Assembly: GCA_910585965.1 (NCBI GenBank)
Contig: CAJUHH010000001.1
Location: 248,001 to 312,000, forward strand
Source of the DNA: an uncultured Lachnospiraceae bacterium
GTDB taxonomy: Bacteria > Bacillota > Clostridia > Lachnospirales > Lachnospiraceae
Length of the DNA stretch: 64,000 nt
Reading direction: 5' to 3'
The position numbers and the translations under genes are program-made. This document shows, in pieces, positions 14,750 to 24,075 of this stretch. Under the pieces are notes generated by a model. The model searched no databases, was not told the DNA's origin, and saw only the letters and a program-made list of their open reading frames with translations. Position 1 is the first letter of the stretch, and each line of letters begins with the position of its first letter.

Positions 14750-17299
14750 TTATGCTATGCTTCTTAGTCTTTCCACAACAGATTGTTTATTCATAATGTT
14801 GGTAAGAATGCGGGCCATCCATGCACACAGCAGAACGGCAAAGAGAAACAGCATCGCCAGGGCCTGCAGGAACGCTCCTGCCGAAAACCCGGTAAATAAG
14901 GGACTCAGGCCAAGCATATAAGCAAGAGCCACGCCGCCCGCTGCCGCCAGGCCGGAAGCCAAAAATACATATCGGGCATATTTGCCGAAAATATCTTTTT
15001 CCATCTGCTTCTTCGTCATTCCGATCGACTGCATAGCCGCATATTCCAGTTTACGGGCAAATACGTCCGTTGACACCGTGTTCACTATATTAGAAATACC
15101 GATCAGCCCTACGATCCCGGCCAAAAACATCCCAAGAATCCCTATCATTCTCTTTTTCTCTGTAAATTCTATCTCATCTTCATATTTCGACTGAAAATAC
15201 ATCTGCAAGCTGCCCTCTTCTTCCACCACTTCCCGAACCGCCCCATATCTTTCTTTTTCTTCTTTGAAAGCCGCCGCACTGTCTTCTGCCGTCTTGCCTA
15301 TACCGTCAAAACAGATTCTCCCTATCATATCTTCATAGCCAGAATAAATACTTTTAAACGTCTTATCATCCAATATGATATTTCCATACCGAATATTAGA
15401 AGTGCCATACGGATCCTTGCATGAAACCACTGCCATAACAATAAAATCCTTTTTTATATACTGATCCGTCCTGTCATCATAAAAGGTTACTCCCACATGA
15501 TCGCCCGCATGCACCAGATATTCTTCCCCTTTATCGGCCTCCGGCCTGCGCTGGTAAATCATATATCCGCCTTCCGCAAATTTCTCAGCATCCATTTCCC
15601 CCTCTATGACCCGGAAATATTTTTCCTCTGCAGGAAGATATTCTGCCTTCATGCCTATAACTGCCACTCTGTAATTTCCCCTCTCGCTCTCTGTTATCCG
15701 ATTGTAGCTTCCTTCCCCCAATTTCTCATTATAAGCCGCAAGATCTTCGGCAATTTCCCCTTCTTTTGTAATTTCGCCTCTGGAAGGAAGATAATAGTCG
15801 ATCTCCCCGTCCCTTTCTACATAATCCGGCTTCACCCTCGCCTCATAGTAAACCCTGAAATTTTCCGCAAAAGGCAGTTCTTCCAGCCTTTTTACCATTT
15901 CCCGGCTGACCGGCATATATGCCTCATCCATCGCCCACATGCTCCCCCTGTGCGTCACCCGGAAATCCGTTTCATTATATCTGTTTTTCATCACTTCTAT
16001 ATCGTACCCCATCGACAGGGTATATACAACCAGAAAAAGAATACCGCTTAAAGCAAACGAAACAACAGAAAAAATCCCTTTCTTTTTCTTCCCCCCATAC
16101 CTGGCCGCTTCCACAGGCGATATAAGGCAAGCGATCTTAAACGGCTTCATCGTGCTGATATATACGGTAAGCCAGGAAAAAGCCGCGCTGAAAAGGAACG
16201 TCTCCGCGAATCCGGCCGGCTGGTAGTATCCTGCAACGCCGTCGGCAAATAAAGAGATAATGGTTTCCCCTGAAATACTTCCCACCAAAAATCCGATACA
16301 ACTGCCTGCAGCAATTCCCACCAAGGCGATCCTGTTCATCTGGACCAACAGCATACGGCGCAGCTGTTCCGAAGTCATTCCAATCGTTTTTACCTCGCCG
16401 TAAAAGCGAATATCATTCCGAATGGATATATCAAACACATTACAAATGAAGAAATACCCGCAGAACATTACAATAAGAACAATAAGAAAAACCGGAGCAA
16501 TAATTATAAAACTTAAATCGCTCATTTTATGTCCTCTGCCGTTTGCCCCCGATAATTCCGCGACTTCATCCATCTTTTCCTCTTTATCATGCCCGAACCT
16601 GAAAAATTCCAGATTGTTCAGCTTCACATAAATGATATCCTTATTAGGAGAAAGCTCAGGATTATACGTATGAATAAAGCTTTCATCGGTATAAACTTCC
16701 GCATACATATTTTTTACATTCGAAATGGGATTTCGATAATAACCGCAGATGGTCATCGGTATTTCCTTTTCCACATCCTCCCCGTTTTCCCTGACCACAA
16801 CCACAAGCGGATAGATCAGCCCCACTTCCTGTCCAAGCCCCAGCTGCTCCGACATCGTATCCGGGATCAATACTTCATTTGCTTTCTCCGGATATTTCCC
16901 TGCGATCAAATCCACCATATTTTTTTCATAATGTGTGCTGTCTGCCGCAAACAGCCTCGTTTCCACGCTCGCAAATTCCTTATTATGAAGATATGTGCTG
17001 CTGCATCTTCTCACAAAGGCGGCCCACTCCACCTGCGGAAGCGCCCTGACCTTTTCCAATACCTCACCGTCCCCATATACGCAATTTCCATCCGCCCCGG
17101 GGCCGGGGGAAGCAGCCGACGAAAGGGAAACTGTCCGTACCAGGCTAAACCCCACGGTAAAAACAACCGTAAGCAGAACCGTCGTAAGCACGACTGCCAG
17201 CACGGCAACCCGATTCCGGACTTTATGCGCCTTATAATCTTCCAGGGCCAATTCTTTTTCCATACCGGCGTTGGAATTCCTGAACATCATCCTCATCAT
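14750..17299 (-). CDS. FtsX-like ABC transporter permease with two large extracytoplasmic domains
   Basis: 849 residues. TM1 near residue 40 (LAVVLTTVLLTVVFTVGFSL), an extracytoplasmic domain of about 190 residues, three TM helices (FIIIAPVFLIVLIVMFCGYF; IALVGIAAGSCIGFLVGSIS; a third near ETFLFSAAFSWLTVYIS), another TM near IFSVVSFALSGILFLVVYTL, a second outer domain of about 250 residues, and three C-terminal TMs. This is the duplicated MacB/FtsX topology, not the single-loop BceB one. Start ATG 17299 overlaps the ATPase stop (TGATG). With its kinase and regulator it probably exports or senses a peptide or lipid-active compound. Substrate unknown. Confidence 0.88.
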   Translation of the reverse strand: MMRMMFRNSNAGMEKELALEDYKAHKVRNRVAVLAVVLTTVLLTVVFTVGFSLVRTVSLSSAASPGPGADGNCVYGDGEVLEKVRALPQVEWAAFVRRCSSTYLHNKEFASVETRLFAADSTHYEKNMVDLIAGKYPEKANEVLIPDTMSEQLGLGQEVGLIYPLVVVVRENGEDVEKEIPMTICGYYRNPISNVKNMYAEVYTDESFIHTYNPELSPNKDIIYVKLNNLEFFRFGHDKEEKMDEVAELSGANGRGHKMSDLSFIIIAPVFLIVLIVMFCGYFFICNVFDISIRNDIRFYGEVKTIGMTSEQLRRMLLVQMNRIALVGIAAGSCIGFLVGSISGETIISLFADGVAGYYQPAGFAETFLFSAAFSWLTVYISTMKPFKIACLISPVEAARYGGKKKKGIFSVVSFALSGILFLVVYTLSMGYDIEVMKNRYNETDFRVTHRGSMWAMDEAYMPVSREMVKRLEELPFAENFRVYYEARVKPDYVERDGEIDYYLPSRGEITKEGEIAEDLAAYNEKLGEGSYNRITESERGNYRVAVIGMKAEYLPAEEKYFRVIEGEMDAEKFAEGGYMIYQRRPEADKGEEYLVHAGDHVGVTFYDDRTDQYIKKDFIVMAVVSCKDPYGTSNIRYGNIILDDKTFKSIYSGYEDMIGRICFDGIGKTAEDSAAAFKEEKERYGAVREVVEEEGSLQMYFQSKYEDEIEFTEKKRMIGILGMFLAGIVGLIGISNIVNTVSTDVFARKLEYAAMQSIGMTKKQMEKDIFGKYARYVFLASGLAAAGGVALAYMLGLSPLFTGFSAGAFLQALAMLFLFAVLLCAWMARILTNIMNKQSVVERLRSIA

Positions 17300-17973
17300 C
17301 AGGCTTCACCTCCTACAATCTTCCCGTCCTCCAGATGGATCACCCTGTCCGCCAGCTGGGCAATCGCTTCATTATGGGTAATCATCACGATCGTCTGATG
17401 AAATTCCTTCCCCGTCATTTTTAACAATCCCATAACCTCCGCGCTCGTTTTCGAATCTAGGTTCCCGGTCGGCTCGTCTGCCAGAAGCACTGCCGGCTTT
17501 GCCGCAATCGCCCGGGCAATCGCCACTCTCTGCTGCTGTCCGCCGGAAAGCTGGTTCGGATAGCAGTCCATTTTCCCTTCTATCCCAAGCACCTTGCCTA
17601 TATACCCGATATATCCCTCATCCGGCTTATTTCCATCCAGCCGTATGGGCAAGGTAATATTCTTATATACATTCAACACGGATACCAGATTATAATTTTG
17701 GAAAACAAACCCAATATTTCTGCGCCGGAACACCGTCAGTTCCTCCTCCTTCATGCGCATAATGGATTGTCCGCCGACCACCACTTCCCCGTCATCCGCA
17801 TAGTCCAGCCCCCCGACCAGATTTAGTAAAGTAGTCTTTCCGCTCCCGGATGTCCCTACGATAGCGGTAAAACTCCCCTTTTCTACCGAAAAGCTAATAT
17901 CATCTACCGCCTTTACAATATTTTCCCCGCTTCCATAATATTTTTTTAAATGTATTGTTTTTAATATCTCCAT
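17299..17973 (-). CDS. ABC transporter ATPase (MacB/LolD type)
   Basis: 224 residues, all nucleotide-binding motifs present: Walker A GTSGSGKTTLLNLVGG, Q-loop FVFQNYNLV, signature LSGGQQQRVAIARA, Walker B VLLADEPTGNLDSKT and H-loop ITHNEAIAQ. Energises the adjacent FtsX-like permease. First gene of the ATPase-permease-regulator-kinase unit. Its leader (17974-18060) has repeated TGTAA/TTACA elements, including the short palindrome GTAATTATTAC, that may bind the regulator. Confidence 0.95.
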   Translation of the reverse strand: MEILKTIHLKKYYGSGENIVKAVDDISFSVEKGSFTAIVGTSGSGKTTLLNLVGGLDYADDGEVVVGGQSIMRMKEEELTVFRRRNIGFVFQNYNLVSVLNVYKNITLPIRLDGNKPDEGYIGYIGKVLGIEGKMDCYPNQLSGGQQQRVAIARAIAAKPAVLLADEPTGNLDSKTSAEVMGLLKMTGKEFHQTIVMITHNEAIAQLADRVIHLEDGKIVGGEA

Positions 17974-18080
17974 ACCGTTCCGCTCCTTATTACATTTTCC
18001 GCTTTTTTTTACATTGTAAACGGTAATTATTACATTGGGGTTACATCCACAGCGAAAATATCTCTGTTTTTAACAACGAA

Positions 18081-18120
18081 AGATACCGGAACAAATCCCA
18101 ATCGATTCGTTCCGGTATCT
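18081..18120 (-). terminator. Terminator hairpin of pgi
   Basis: AGATACCGGAAC (18081-18092) pairs with GTTCCGGTATCT (18109-18120) and the stem extends 5 bp more if one G-U wobble is allowed, which exists only in the minus-strand RNA. That points to use by the leftward pgi transcript, although its T run is imperfect. Confidence 0.65.
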
Positions 18121-18169
18121 CTTTATTTCCATATACAACAAGCAGCTGCCTGAGCGGTCGCCTCTTATT

Positions 18170-19519
18170 TTACAGCCTCTTCAAAAGCTCTTCCCTCTGC
18201 TCTTCATATCCAGGTTTGCCAAGAAGCGCGAACATATTTTTCTTATAGCTCTCTACGCCAGGCTGGTTAAACGGATTTACTCCGAGCAGATACCCGCTGA
18301 CGCCGCAGGCAAATTCAAAGAAATAGAACAATTCGCCCAAATAAAACTCATTCACTTCCGGCACATGTACCATGAAGTTCGGCACATTTCCGTCCGTATG
18401 CGCCAGAATCGTACCATTCATCGCGCTCTTATTGACAAAATCAACCGTTTTGCCCGCCAGATAATTCAATCCATCCAGATCCACAGGCTCCGTACCTAAT
18501 ATAATCTCTTCCCTGCTCGTTTCGATATCGATCACCGTCTCAAACAGCGTCCTCGCCCCGTCCTGGATAAACTGGCCCATGGAATGCAGATCCGTGGTAA
18601 GATCCACGCTTGCCGGGAAAATGCCTCTCTGGTCTTTTCCTTCGCTCTCTCCGTAAAGCTGTTTCCACCATTCAGAAACATAATGCACGCTCGGTTCATA
18701 ATTCGCAAGGATTTCTATTGATTTCCCTTTTCTGAGCAAAATATTTCGCAATGCCGCATACTGTAAAGCGTCATTATCTTCGAAAGAAGCTTCCAGCGCA
18801 CGTTTTCTTCCGCTCGCCGCGCCTTCCATCAATTTATCGATATCCGCGCCGCTGACTGCGATCGGCAGCAGGCCTACCGCCGTCAGAACAGAGAAACGTC
18901 CGCCTACGTCGTCCGGCACCACAAAGCTTTCATAGCCTTCCTCTGTCGCCAGATTCTTCAAAGAGCCTTTCGCCTTATCTGTTGTCGCGTATATCCTCTT
19001 CGCCGCTTCTTCTTTTCCGTATTTCTTTTCCATCATTTCCTTAAATACGCGGAACGCAATAGCCGGTTCCGTCGTGGTCCCGGACTTGCTGATCATATTA
19101 ATGGAGAAATCCCTTTCTCCGATCACATCCATCAGATGCTTGATATACGTGGAACTGATGGAATTTCCTACGAAGTAAATCTCCGGCGTCTTTCTCACCG
19201 ACTTGTCCACTATATTGTAAAAACTATGCCTCAAAAACTCAATAGCCGCCCTCGCCCCAAGATAGGAGCCTCCGATACCGATAACAAGCAGAACATCTGA
19301 ATCGCTCTGTATCTTTGCAGCCGCCTTTTTGATCCTGGCAAACTCATCTTTGTCGTAATCCACCGGCAGATCGATCCATCCTAAAAAGTCGTTGCCCGCC
19401 CCTGTCTTCGAAACTAATACTTCTTTCGCATCCAAGGCCAGTTTTTTCATGAATTCTACTTCATGCCCGCTGATAAACGATGAAGCTTTGGAATAATCAA
19501 ACGTTACCTTATTGCTCAT
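18170..19519 (-). CDS. pgi: Glucose-6-phosphate isomerase
   Basis: 449 residues, the usual size for Firmicute Pgi. Converts glucose-6-phosphate and fructose-6-phosphate in glycolysis. Diagnostic stretches: VIGIGGSYLGARAAIEFLRH, MISKSGTTTEPAIAFRVF (sugar-phosphate SIS loop), GGRFSVLTAVGLLPIAVSG and GESEGKDQRGIFPASVDLTT with the catalytic Glu. Separate transcript, next to the beta-glucoside operon whose product, glucose-6-phosphate, is its substrate. Confidence 0.98.
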   Translation of the reverse strand: MSNKVTFDYSKASSFISGHEVEFMKKLALDAKEVLVSKTGAGNDFLGWIDLPVDYDKDEFARIKKAAAKIQSDSDVLLVIGIGGSYLGARAAIEFLRHSFYNIVDKSVRKTPEIYFVGNSISSTYIKHLMDVIGERDFSINMISKSGTTTEPAIAFRVFKEMMEKKYGKEEAAKRIYATTDKAKGSLKNLATEEGYESFVVPDDVGGRFSVLTAVGLLPIAVSGADIDKLMEGAASGRKRALEASFEDNDALQYAALRNILLRKGKSIEILANYEPSVHYVSEWWKQLYGESEGKDQRGIFPASVDLTTDLHSMGQFIQDGARTLFETVIDIETSREEIILGTEPVDLDGLNYLAGKTVDFVNKSAMNGTILAHTDGNVPNFMVHVPEVNEFYLGELFYFFEFACGVSGYLLGVNPFNQPGVESYKKNMFALLGKPGYEEQREELLKRL

Positions 19520-19641
19520 TTGTCTCGCTCCTTTGCCTTAATAATATAAATACCTGATACCATATACAGTGTAGCAAAGTTGTATTTCTTTTTCAAGAGT
19601 TTTCCATCCCTTGTTTCAAGCATCCACAATTATTCCTCTTA

Positions 19642-21072
19642 TCACTTCAGGCATTCCCCATTGGTGGCAATTACCTTTTTATACCACTCAAAGGACTTCT
19701 TCCTGCGGCGCTCCAGCGTTCCGTTCCCGGCATTGTCCTTATCGACATAAACAAAACCATACCTTTTCTTCATCTCCCCGGTGGACGCGCTCACTAGGTC
19801 GATCCATCCCCAGGGAGTATAACCGATCAATTCCACGCCGTCCTCTTCCACCGCTTTCATCATTTCCTTAATATGGGCCTCCAGATAAGCAATTCGGTAA
19901 TCATCCTGGATGCTGCCGTCTTCCTCCACCCGGTCCACCGCGCCCAAACCATTCTCCACAATGAAAAGCGGCTTCTGGTAACGGTCATACAGCGAATTCA
20001 TCGTAATACGGAGTCCCAGCGGATCAATCTGCCATCCCCACTCGCTGGCTTGTAAATGAGGATTCCTTAAAGATTTAATCACGTTCCCTCCTGTAGAAAC
20101 CCCTGCATTTGGATCCGCGCTGGTCAAACGGGAAGCGTAATAACTGAACGCGACAAAGTCAACGGTATTCTCCCTTAAAATCCTTTCATCTTCCGGCTCC
20201 ATCTCCAGAACAATGCCGTTCCGCTCCAGAAACTTCTTCGCGTAAGAAGGATAAGCCCCCCTGGACTGGACATCAATAAAGAAATAATTGTTCCGGTCTT
20301 TGGAAAGCGCATCCCACACATCCGCAGGATTGCAAGAATAAGGGTAAAACTGCCCGGCCGCCAGCATACACCCGATCCGAAAATCAGGATTAATCTCATG
20401 CGCAAGCTTCGTAGCCATTGCAGATGCCACCAGCTCGTTATGAGCCGCCTGATATTTTACCTGAAGCTCATTCTCGCCTTCCCGGATAGAAATCCCGGCT
20501 CCCATAAAAGGAAGGTGCATCAACATATTGATTTCATTAAATGTCATCCAATAAGTGACCTTGTCCCGGAAACGCCGGAAGATCGCCTCGCAGTAATGCA
20601 AATAGGCATCGATCAGCTTTCTGTTTTTCCAAGAACCGTATTTCTGTTCCAAATGGAGAGGCACGTCAAAATGACAGATGGTGACAACCGGCTGGATTCC
20701 TGCGGCCAGCATTTCGTCAATCATATCCTCATAAAATTTCATCCCCTCTTCATTCGGCTCCTCTTCCTCTCCTGTCGGAAAGATTCTGGACCAGGCAAAG
20801 GAAAAGCGGTAGCATCGGAAGCCCATCTCTGCCATCAATGCAACATCCTCTTTCCAATGATGATACATATCAATGGCTTCGTGGGAAGGGTAATAAGCGT
20901 CTTCCGGCAACGTTCTATAATCCCTCACCCCCAGCATAACCGCTCTGCGGTCTTCTCCCCAGGGGATTACATCCACCGTTCCGAGTCCTTTTCCTCCTTC
21001 CAGATATCCTCCTTCGCACTGGTTCGCGGCCGTAGCGCCGCCCCATAAAAAGTCTTTCGGCAAACTTCCCAT
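19642..21072 (-). CDS. bglA: 6-phospho-beta-glucosidase (GH1)
   Basis: 476 residues. GH1 acid/base Glu in VTYWMTFNEINMLMHLPFMG and nucleophile Glu in KPLFIVENGLGAVDRVEE; the N-terminus LPKDFLWGGATAANQCEGGY is standard, and the phosphate-binding C-terminal stretch (KKRYGFVYVDKDNAGNGTL) marks the 6-phospho group of GH1. It cleaves phosphorylated beta-glucosides (such as cellobiose- or arbutin-phosphate) delivered by the PTS protein encoded just upstream. About 30 nt separate the two. Cytoplasmic. Third gene of the LicT-controlled operon. Confidence 0.96.
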   Translation of the reverse strand: MGSLPKDFLWGGATAANQCEGGYLEGGKGLGTVDVIPWGEDRRAVMLGVRDYRTLPEDAYYPSHEAIDMYHHWKEDVALMAEMGFRCYRFSFAWSRIFPTGEEEEPNEEGMKFYEDMIDEMLAAGIQPVVTICHFDVPLHLEQKYGSWKNRKLIDAYLHYCEAIFRRFRDKVTYWMTFNEINMLMHLPFMGAGISIREGENELQVKYQAAHNELVASAMATKLAHEINPDFRIGCMLAAGQFYPYSCNPADVWDALSKDRNNYFFIDVQSRGAYPSYAKKFLERNGIVLEMEPEDERILRENTVDFVAFSYYASRLTSADPNAGVSTGGNVIKSLRNPHLQASEWGWQIDPLGLRITMNSLYDRYQKPLFIVENGLGAVDRVEEDGSIQDDYRIAYLEAHIKEMMKAVEEDGVELIGYTPWGWIDLVSASTGEMKKRYGFVYVDKDNAGNGTLERRRKKSFEWYKKVIATNGECLK

Positions 21073-21102
21073 AAAACCACCTTTCCTTTACAAAATATGC
21101 CT

Positions 21103-22986
21103 TTATTTTACTACTTTCAGCAAATCGCTCCCTGCCTTTATCTCCTGGCCGGTAACTGCCAGTACATCCCCATAGTCAAAGGAATTGCTTATAATAACAG
21201 GCGTAATGACATCATAACCTTCTTCTTTTATCTTTTCAAGGTCAGCCTCCACCAGAAGCGTTCCCACTTCCACTTTATCACCATTTTTTACATGGGCTTT
21301 AAAATGTTTCCCTCCAAGCTTTACCGTATCCAGCCCGATATGAATTAAAATCTCCACGCCGTCTTCGGATTTCAAACCAATCGCATGCAACGTATCAAAA
21401 ACCGTTTCCACCGTGCCTTTTACGGGAGACACCACCCTTCCGTCCGCAGGGATGATAGCTGCGCCTTTTCCCAATATTTCTTCTCCGAACGTGGGGTCGC
21501 TTACTTCGCTTAACGCAACCGCTTTTCCCGTTAAAGGCGCACAGATCGTTGCAGAACCTGTTTTTAAAACGCCCTTTGCCGCTGTACCTTCCGTTTTAGG
21601 AGCCATCTCCTGTTTTTCATCGTTCTCTGCCCCATCTTTAAATAAAATGTAAGAAAGCGCGAAAGAAATAACAAATGCAATCGCCGCGCCGATACATGCC
21701 AAATACAGATCGCGCAGACTGTCCCCTCCGATATAGCTGGGAAGAGTCATAAGTCCCGGTGAACCGCCGGAATAATTGCGTACCCGCATAATACCCATGA
21801 AGAGCCCTCCTACAGCGCCTCCTGCCATAGCAGAATAGAGAGGAGTTTTAAACCGCATATTCACACCATACAAAGCAGGTTCTGTAATTCCGCAGACAGC
21901 CGTGATGCCGGCAGAAGATGCCAGCTGCTTTACTTCCGACACCTTGCTCTTAACCGCTACCGCAAGAGTCGCCCCGCCCTGGGCAATGTTGGATGCCAGG
22001 TTGCCCGGATAAACAATCGTATCATATCCCAAAGTCATACGGTTGTTGATTCCAATCGGTATAATTCCATAATGCGTCCCCGTCATAACGAGAAGCGGGA
22101 ACAATCCTCCCAGGATAGTAGGTACCAGCCAGCTTGCATAAGTCTCCAGTCCATTGATTCCCGATGCGATGATGTTTGCAATAATATAGCCCACCGGCCC
22201 TAATACAACCAGAGCCGCCACTCCGCCGACCAGCACCGTAATCAAAGGCTTGGTAAAGAATTTTACCGCCTTAGGGGAAATCCTGTCCGCAATAGGTTCT
22301 ACAAAGGAGAGGAACCAGACGGATAAAATGATCGGAATAACCGATGAGGAATAGCTGGCATTATAAACAGGCAGGAAAAAGAGCTTAATCGCCTCCCCGC
22401 TTTCCTTGGATGCCGTCACCATATTCACAAAATTAGGATGCAGCAGAATTCCGCCTACCATCATGGCCAGATAAGGGTTGCACTTGAACTTTTTAGCCGC
22501 AGAATTTGCCAGCAAGACGGGCAGAAAATAAAATGCGGAATCTGCCATAAAATTGACTACCTGGTATGTCTGGGCATCGGTTGATACCACCTTAAACGCC
22601 ACCAGAAGAGATAATACCGCCTTTAACATACCTGCTGCCGTAATAGCCGGCAGGATCGGCGTAAAAATTCCTGAAATCGTGTCAATCAGTTTTGCTCCCA
22701 GCTTCCGTCCATCCTTTTCCTGGGCGGCTCCTTCTTCCTTCAGGTTAGCCATTTCCGTCAGCGGCCTGTACACGCTCGCCACATCGCTGCCGATAATTAC
22801 CTGGTACTGGCCGCCGCTGCTTACAACACCCATTACTCCCTTTATTCCCTTTAATACATCCGTTTTCGCCTTGCTTTCATCCTTCAGATTGAATCGAAGG
22901 CGTGTCGCGCAATGAGTCAGCCCGGAAATATTGCCCGTACCGCCTACATTCTGCAGAATTTCTTCCGCAAGTTTCTTGTAATCCAT
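21103..22986 (-). CDS. bglF: Beta-glucoside PTS permease, EIIBCA
   Basis: 627 residues with domains in order IIB, IIC, IIA. The IIB Cys26 lies in ISGLTHCATRLRFNL; the IIC membrane domain runs from about residue 95 to 450 (TISGIFTPILPAITAAGMLK, VMTGTHYGIIPIGINNRMTL, TAVCGITEPALYGVNMRFK); the IIA crr-like domain at the C-terminus has the phospho-His in GVEILIHIGLDTVKLGGK. Imports and phosphorylates beta-glucosides. Preceded by the LicT gene and followed by 6-phospho-beta-glucosidase, the standard bgl order. AAGGAGG precedes ATG 22986. Confidence 0.96.
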   Translation of the reverse strand: MDYKKLAEEILQNVGGTGNISGLTHCATRLRFNLKDESKAKTDVLKGIKGVMGVVSSGGQYQVIIGSDVASVYRPLTEMANLKEEGAAQEKDGRKLGAKLIDTISGIFTPILPAITAAGMLKAVLSLLVAFKVVSTDAQTYQVVNFMADSAFYFLPVLLANSAAKKFKCNPYLAMMVGGILLHPNFVNMVTASKESGEAIKLFFLPVYNASYSSSVIPIILSVWFLSFVEPIADRISPKAVKFFTKPLITVLVGGVAALVVLGPVGYIIANIIASGINGLETYASWLVPTILGGLFPLLVMTGTHYGIIPIGINNRMTLGYDTIVYPGNLASNIAQGGATLAVAVKSKVSEVKQLASSAGITAVCGITEPALYGVNMRFKTPLYSAMAGGAVGGLFMGIMRVRNYSGGSPGLMTLPSYIGGDSLRDLYLACIGAAIAFVISFALSYILFKDGAENDEKQEMAPKTEGTAAKGVLKTGSATICAPLTGKAVALSEVSDPTFGEEILGKGAAIIPADGRVVSPVKGTVETVFDTLHAIGLKSEDGVEILIHIGLDTVKLGGKHFKAHVKNGDKVEVGTLLVEADLEKIKEEGYDVITPVIISNSFDYGDVLAVTGQEIKAGSDLLKVVK

Positions 22987-23055
22987 ACCTCGTTCCTCCT
23001 TGTTTCTGTTTCATAGCATCCTGTCAATGTCGCAATTTTGAATACGGAATGCCGA

Positions 23056-23898
23056 TCAAGATTTTGTTGTCACCCTGCGGATATGGATGGTCAGATAAAT
23101 CAGCTCATCCTCCGAAAGATCCTGTCCGAATTCCTTCCTCATATAATCCCTCACCTTCAATGCACAGCGGTATTCATTCGGATACTGCTCCTTCAGCATC
23201 AAAAGAAAACTTTTTTCGTCATCGTTAATCTCCGTCCCGCTGAACACGCGTTGCACAAAAAATTTCAAATGCGTAATAAAACGCTCGTAATGAAGGGAAT
23301 ATTCATCCAGTTCCATTTGGAAATGATATTTCACAATGGTCAGAATCTGCTGGATAATCTTGGTCGCCTCCGCCGTCTGCTCCATCCCCGTAAAATCCAT
23401 CGTCGCATTCACCAAATGGAGCGCGATAAACCCCGCCTCATCTTCCGGCAATACGACGCCCAGACGTTTTTCAATCATGGCCAAAGCTTCTTTCCCTACC
23501 AGATATTCATGATTATAAAAACGCTTAATCTCCCAGAGAAGTGCATTTTTCAGAGTGAGTCCCTGCTGAATACGGCTGATGGCAAAGCTGACATGATCCG
23601 TGAGCGTCAAATAAATATTGTCATTCAACTTTTTTCCCAGCGATGCTTTTGCGTAGCTGATAATATCATTCGTCAGCTGGATATGTTCTAAAGGCACCTT
23701 TTCCAGCAGCTCAGTCAGTTTGTTAGAAGTGGTTTTGTCAATATTCGTATAAATCTTCTCCACAAGGGAATCGTCCACCTCGTCCCCTGGCTTTTTCTTA
23801 AACCCGATGCCGCATCCCATAACCAATACTTCCTGGTTCTTCGCATCATAGGATTTTATAATATTATTGTTGATGACCTTTATGACCTTCATTCCCAT
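23056..23898 (-). CDS. licT: LicT/BglG-type transcription antiterminator
   Basis: About 280 residues: RNA-binding CAT domain (MKVIKVINNNIIKSYDAKNQ, VLVMGCGIGFKKKPGDE), then two PRD domains with regulatory His residues (LTDHVSFAISRIQQGLTL; AGFIALHLVNATMDF; LIYLTIHIRRV). With substrate present, it binds the RAT in nascent RNA and blocks the terminator. The reading frame continues up to 23943 but that would put the start inside the terminator hairpin, so the start is ATG 23898 or 23892. It is the first gene after its own RAT, so it is autoregulated. Confidence 0.95.
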   Translation of the reverse strand: MGMKVIKVINNNIIKSYDAKNQEVLVMGCGIGFKKKPGDEVDDSLVEKIYTNIDKTTSNKLTELLEKVPLEHIQLTNDIISYAKASLGKKLNDNIYLTLTDHVSFAISRIQQGLTLKNALLWEIKRFYNHEYLVGKEALAMIEKRLGVVLPEDEAGFIALHLVNATMDFTGMEQTAEATKIIQQILTIVKYHFQMELDEYSLHYERFITHLKFFVQRVFSGTEINDDEKSFLLMLKEQYPNEYRCALKVRDYMRKEFGQDLSEDELIYLTIHIRRVTTKS

Positions 23899-23930
23899 CT
23901 GTCGCTTCACCGCCGTTTCTTTAGGGGTAC

Positions 23931-23990
23931 AAGAAAAGGCCATACCTTCTCTTGCATTGACTCGTCAATCGTTAAGAGAATGGTATAGCC
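23931..23990 (-). terminator. Conditional terminator of the beta-glucoside operon
   Basis: On the minus strand, GGCTATACC-A-TTCTCTT pairs with AAGAGAAGGTATGGCC (one G-U pair, one bulged A), about 20-nt loop, followed by TTTTCTT. Its 5' arm overlaps the RAT, so forming the antiterminator prevents it. Confidence 0.88.
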
Positions 23991-24010
23991 TGCTTCACCA
24001 GTAACAATCC
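23982..24010 (-). promoter_or_regulatory. RAT (ribonucleic antiterminator) for LicT
   Basis: Minus strand reads GGATTGTTACTG then GTGAAGCAGGC and ATACC, closely matching the known 29-nt RAT of bglP/bglS in Bacillus (GGATTGTTACTG-N5-GCAGGC). It overlaps the following terminator stem at 23982-23990. Confidence 0.93.
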
Positions 24011-24029
24011 ATCTGTAATAACTGTAGAG

Positions 24030-24058
24030 ATTTTATCATATTATAGTTTTTCTGTCAA
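24030..24058 (-). promoter_or_regulatory. Promoter of the licT-bglF-bglA operon
   Basis: Minus strand TTGACA (24058-24053), 17-nt spacer, TAAAAT (24035-24030). About 20 nt downstream begins the RAT. Confidence 0.85.
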
Positions 24059-24075
24059 TGGCGTTTTGGCAATAA

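Noticed and set aside
18010..18050. Riboswitch-like structure upstream of the ABC ATPase gene
   Set aside because: Only short TGTAA/TTACA repeats are visible, better explained as regulator half-sites; no known riboswitch core was recognised.
23899..23943. Extended start of LicT at 23943
   Set aside because: The extra codons fall inside the terminator hairpin and have no ribosome site; LicT proteins begin at MKVIKVINNN.
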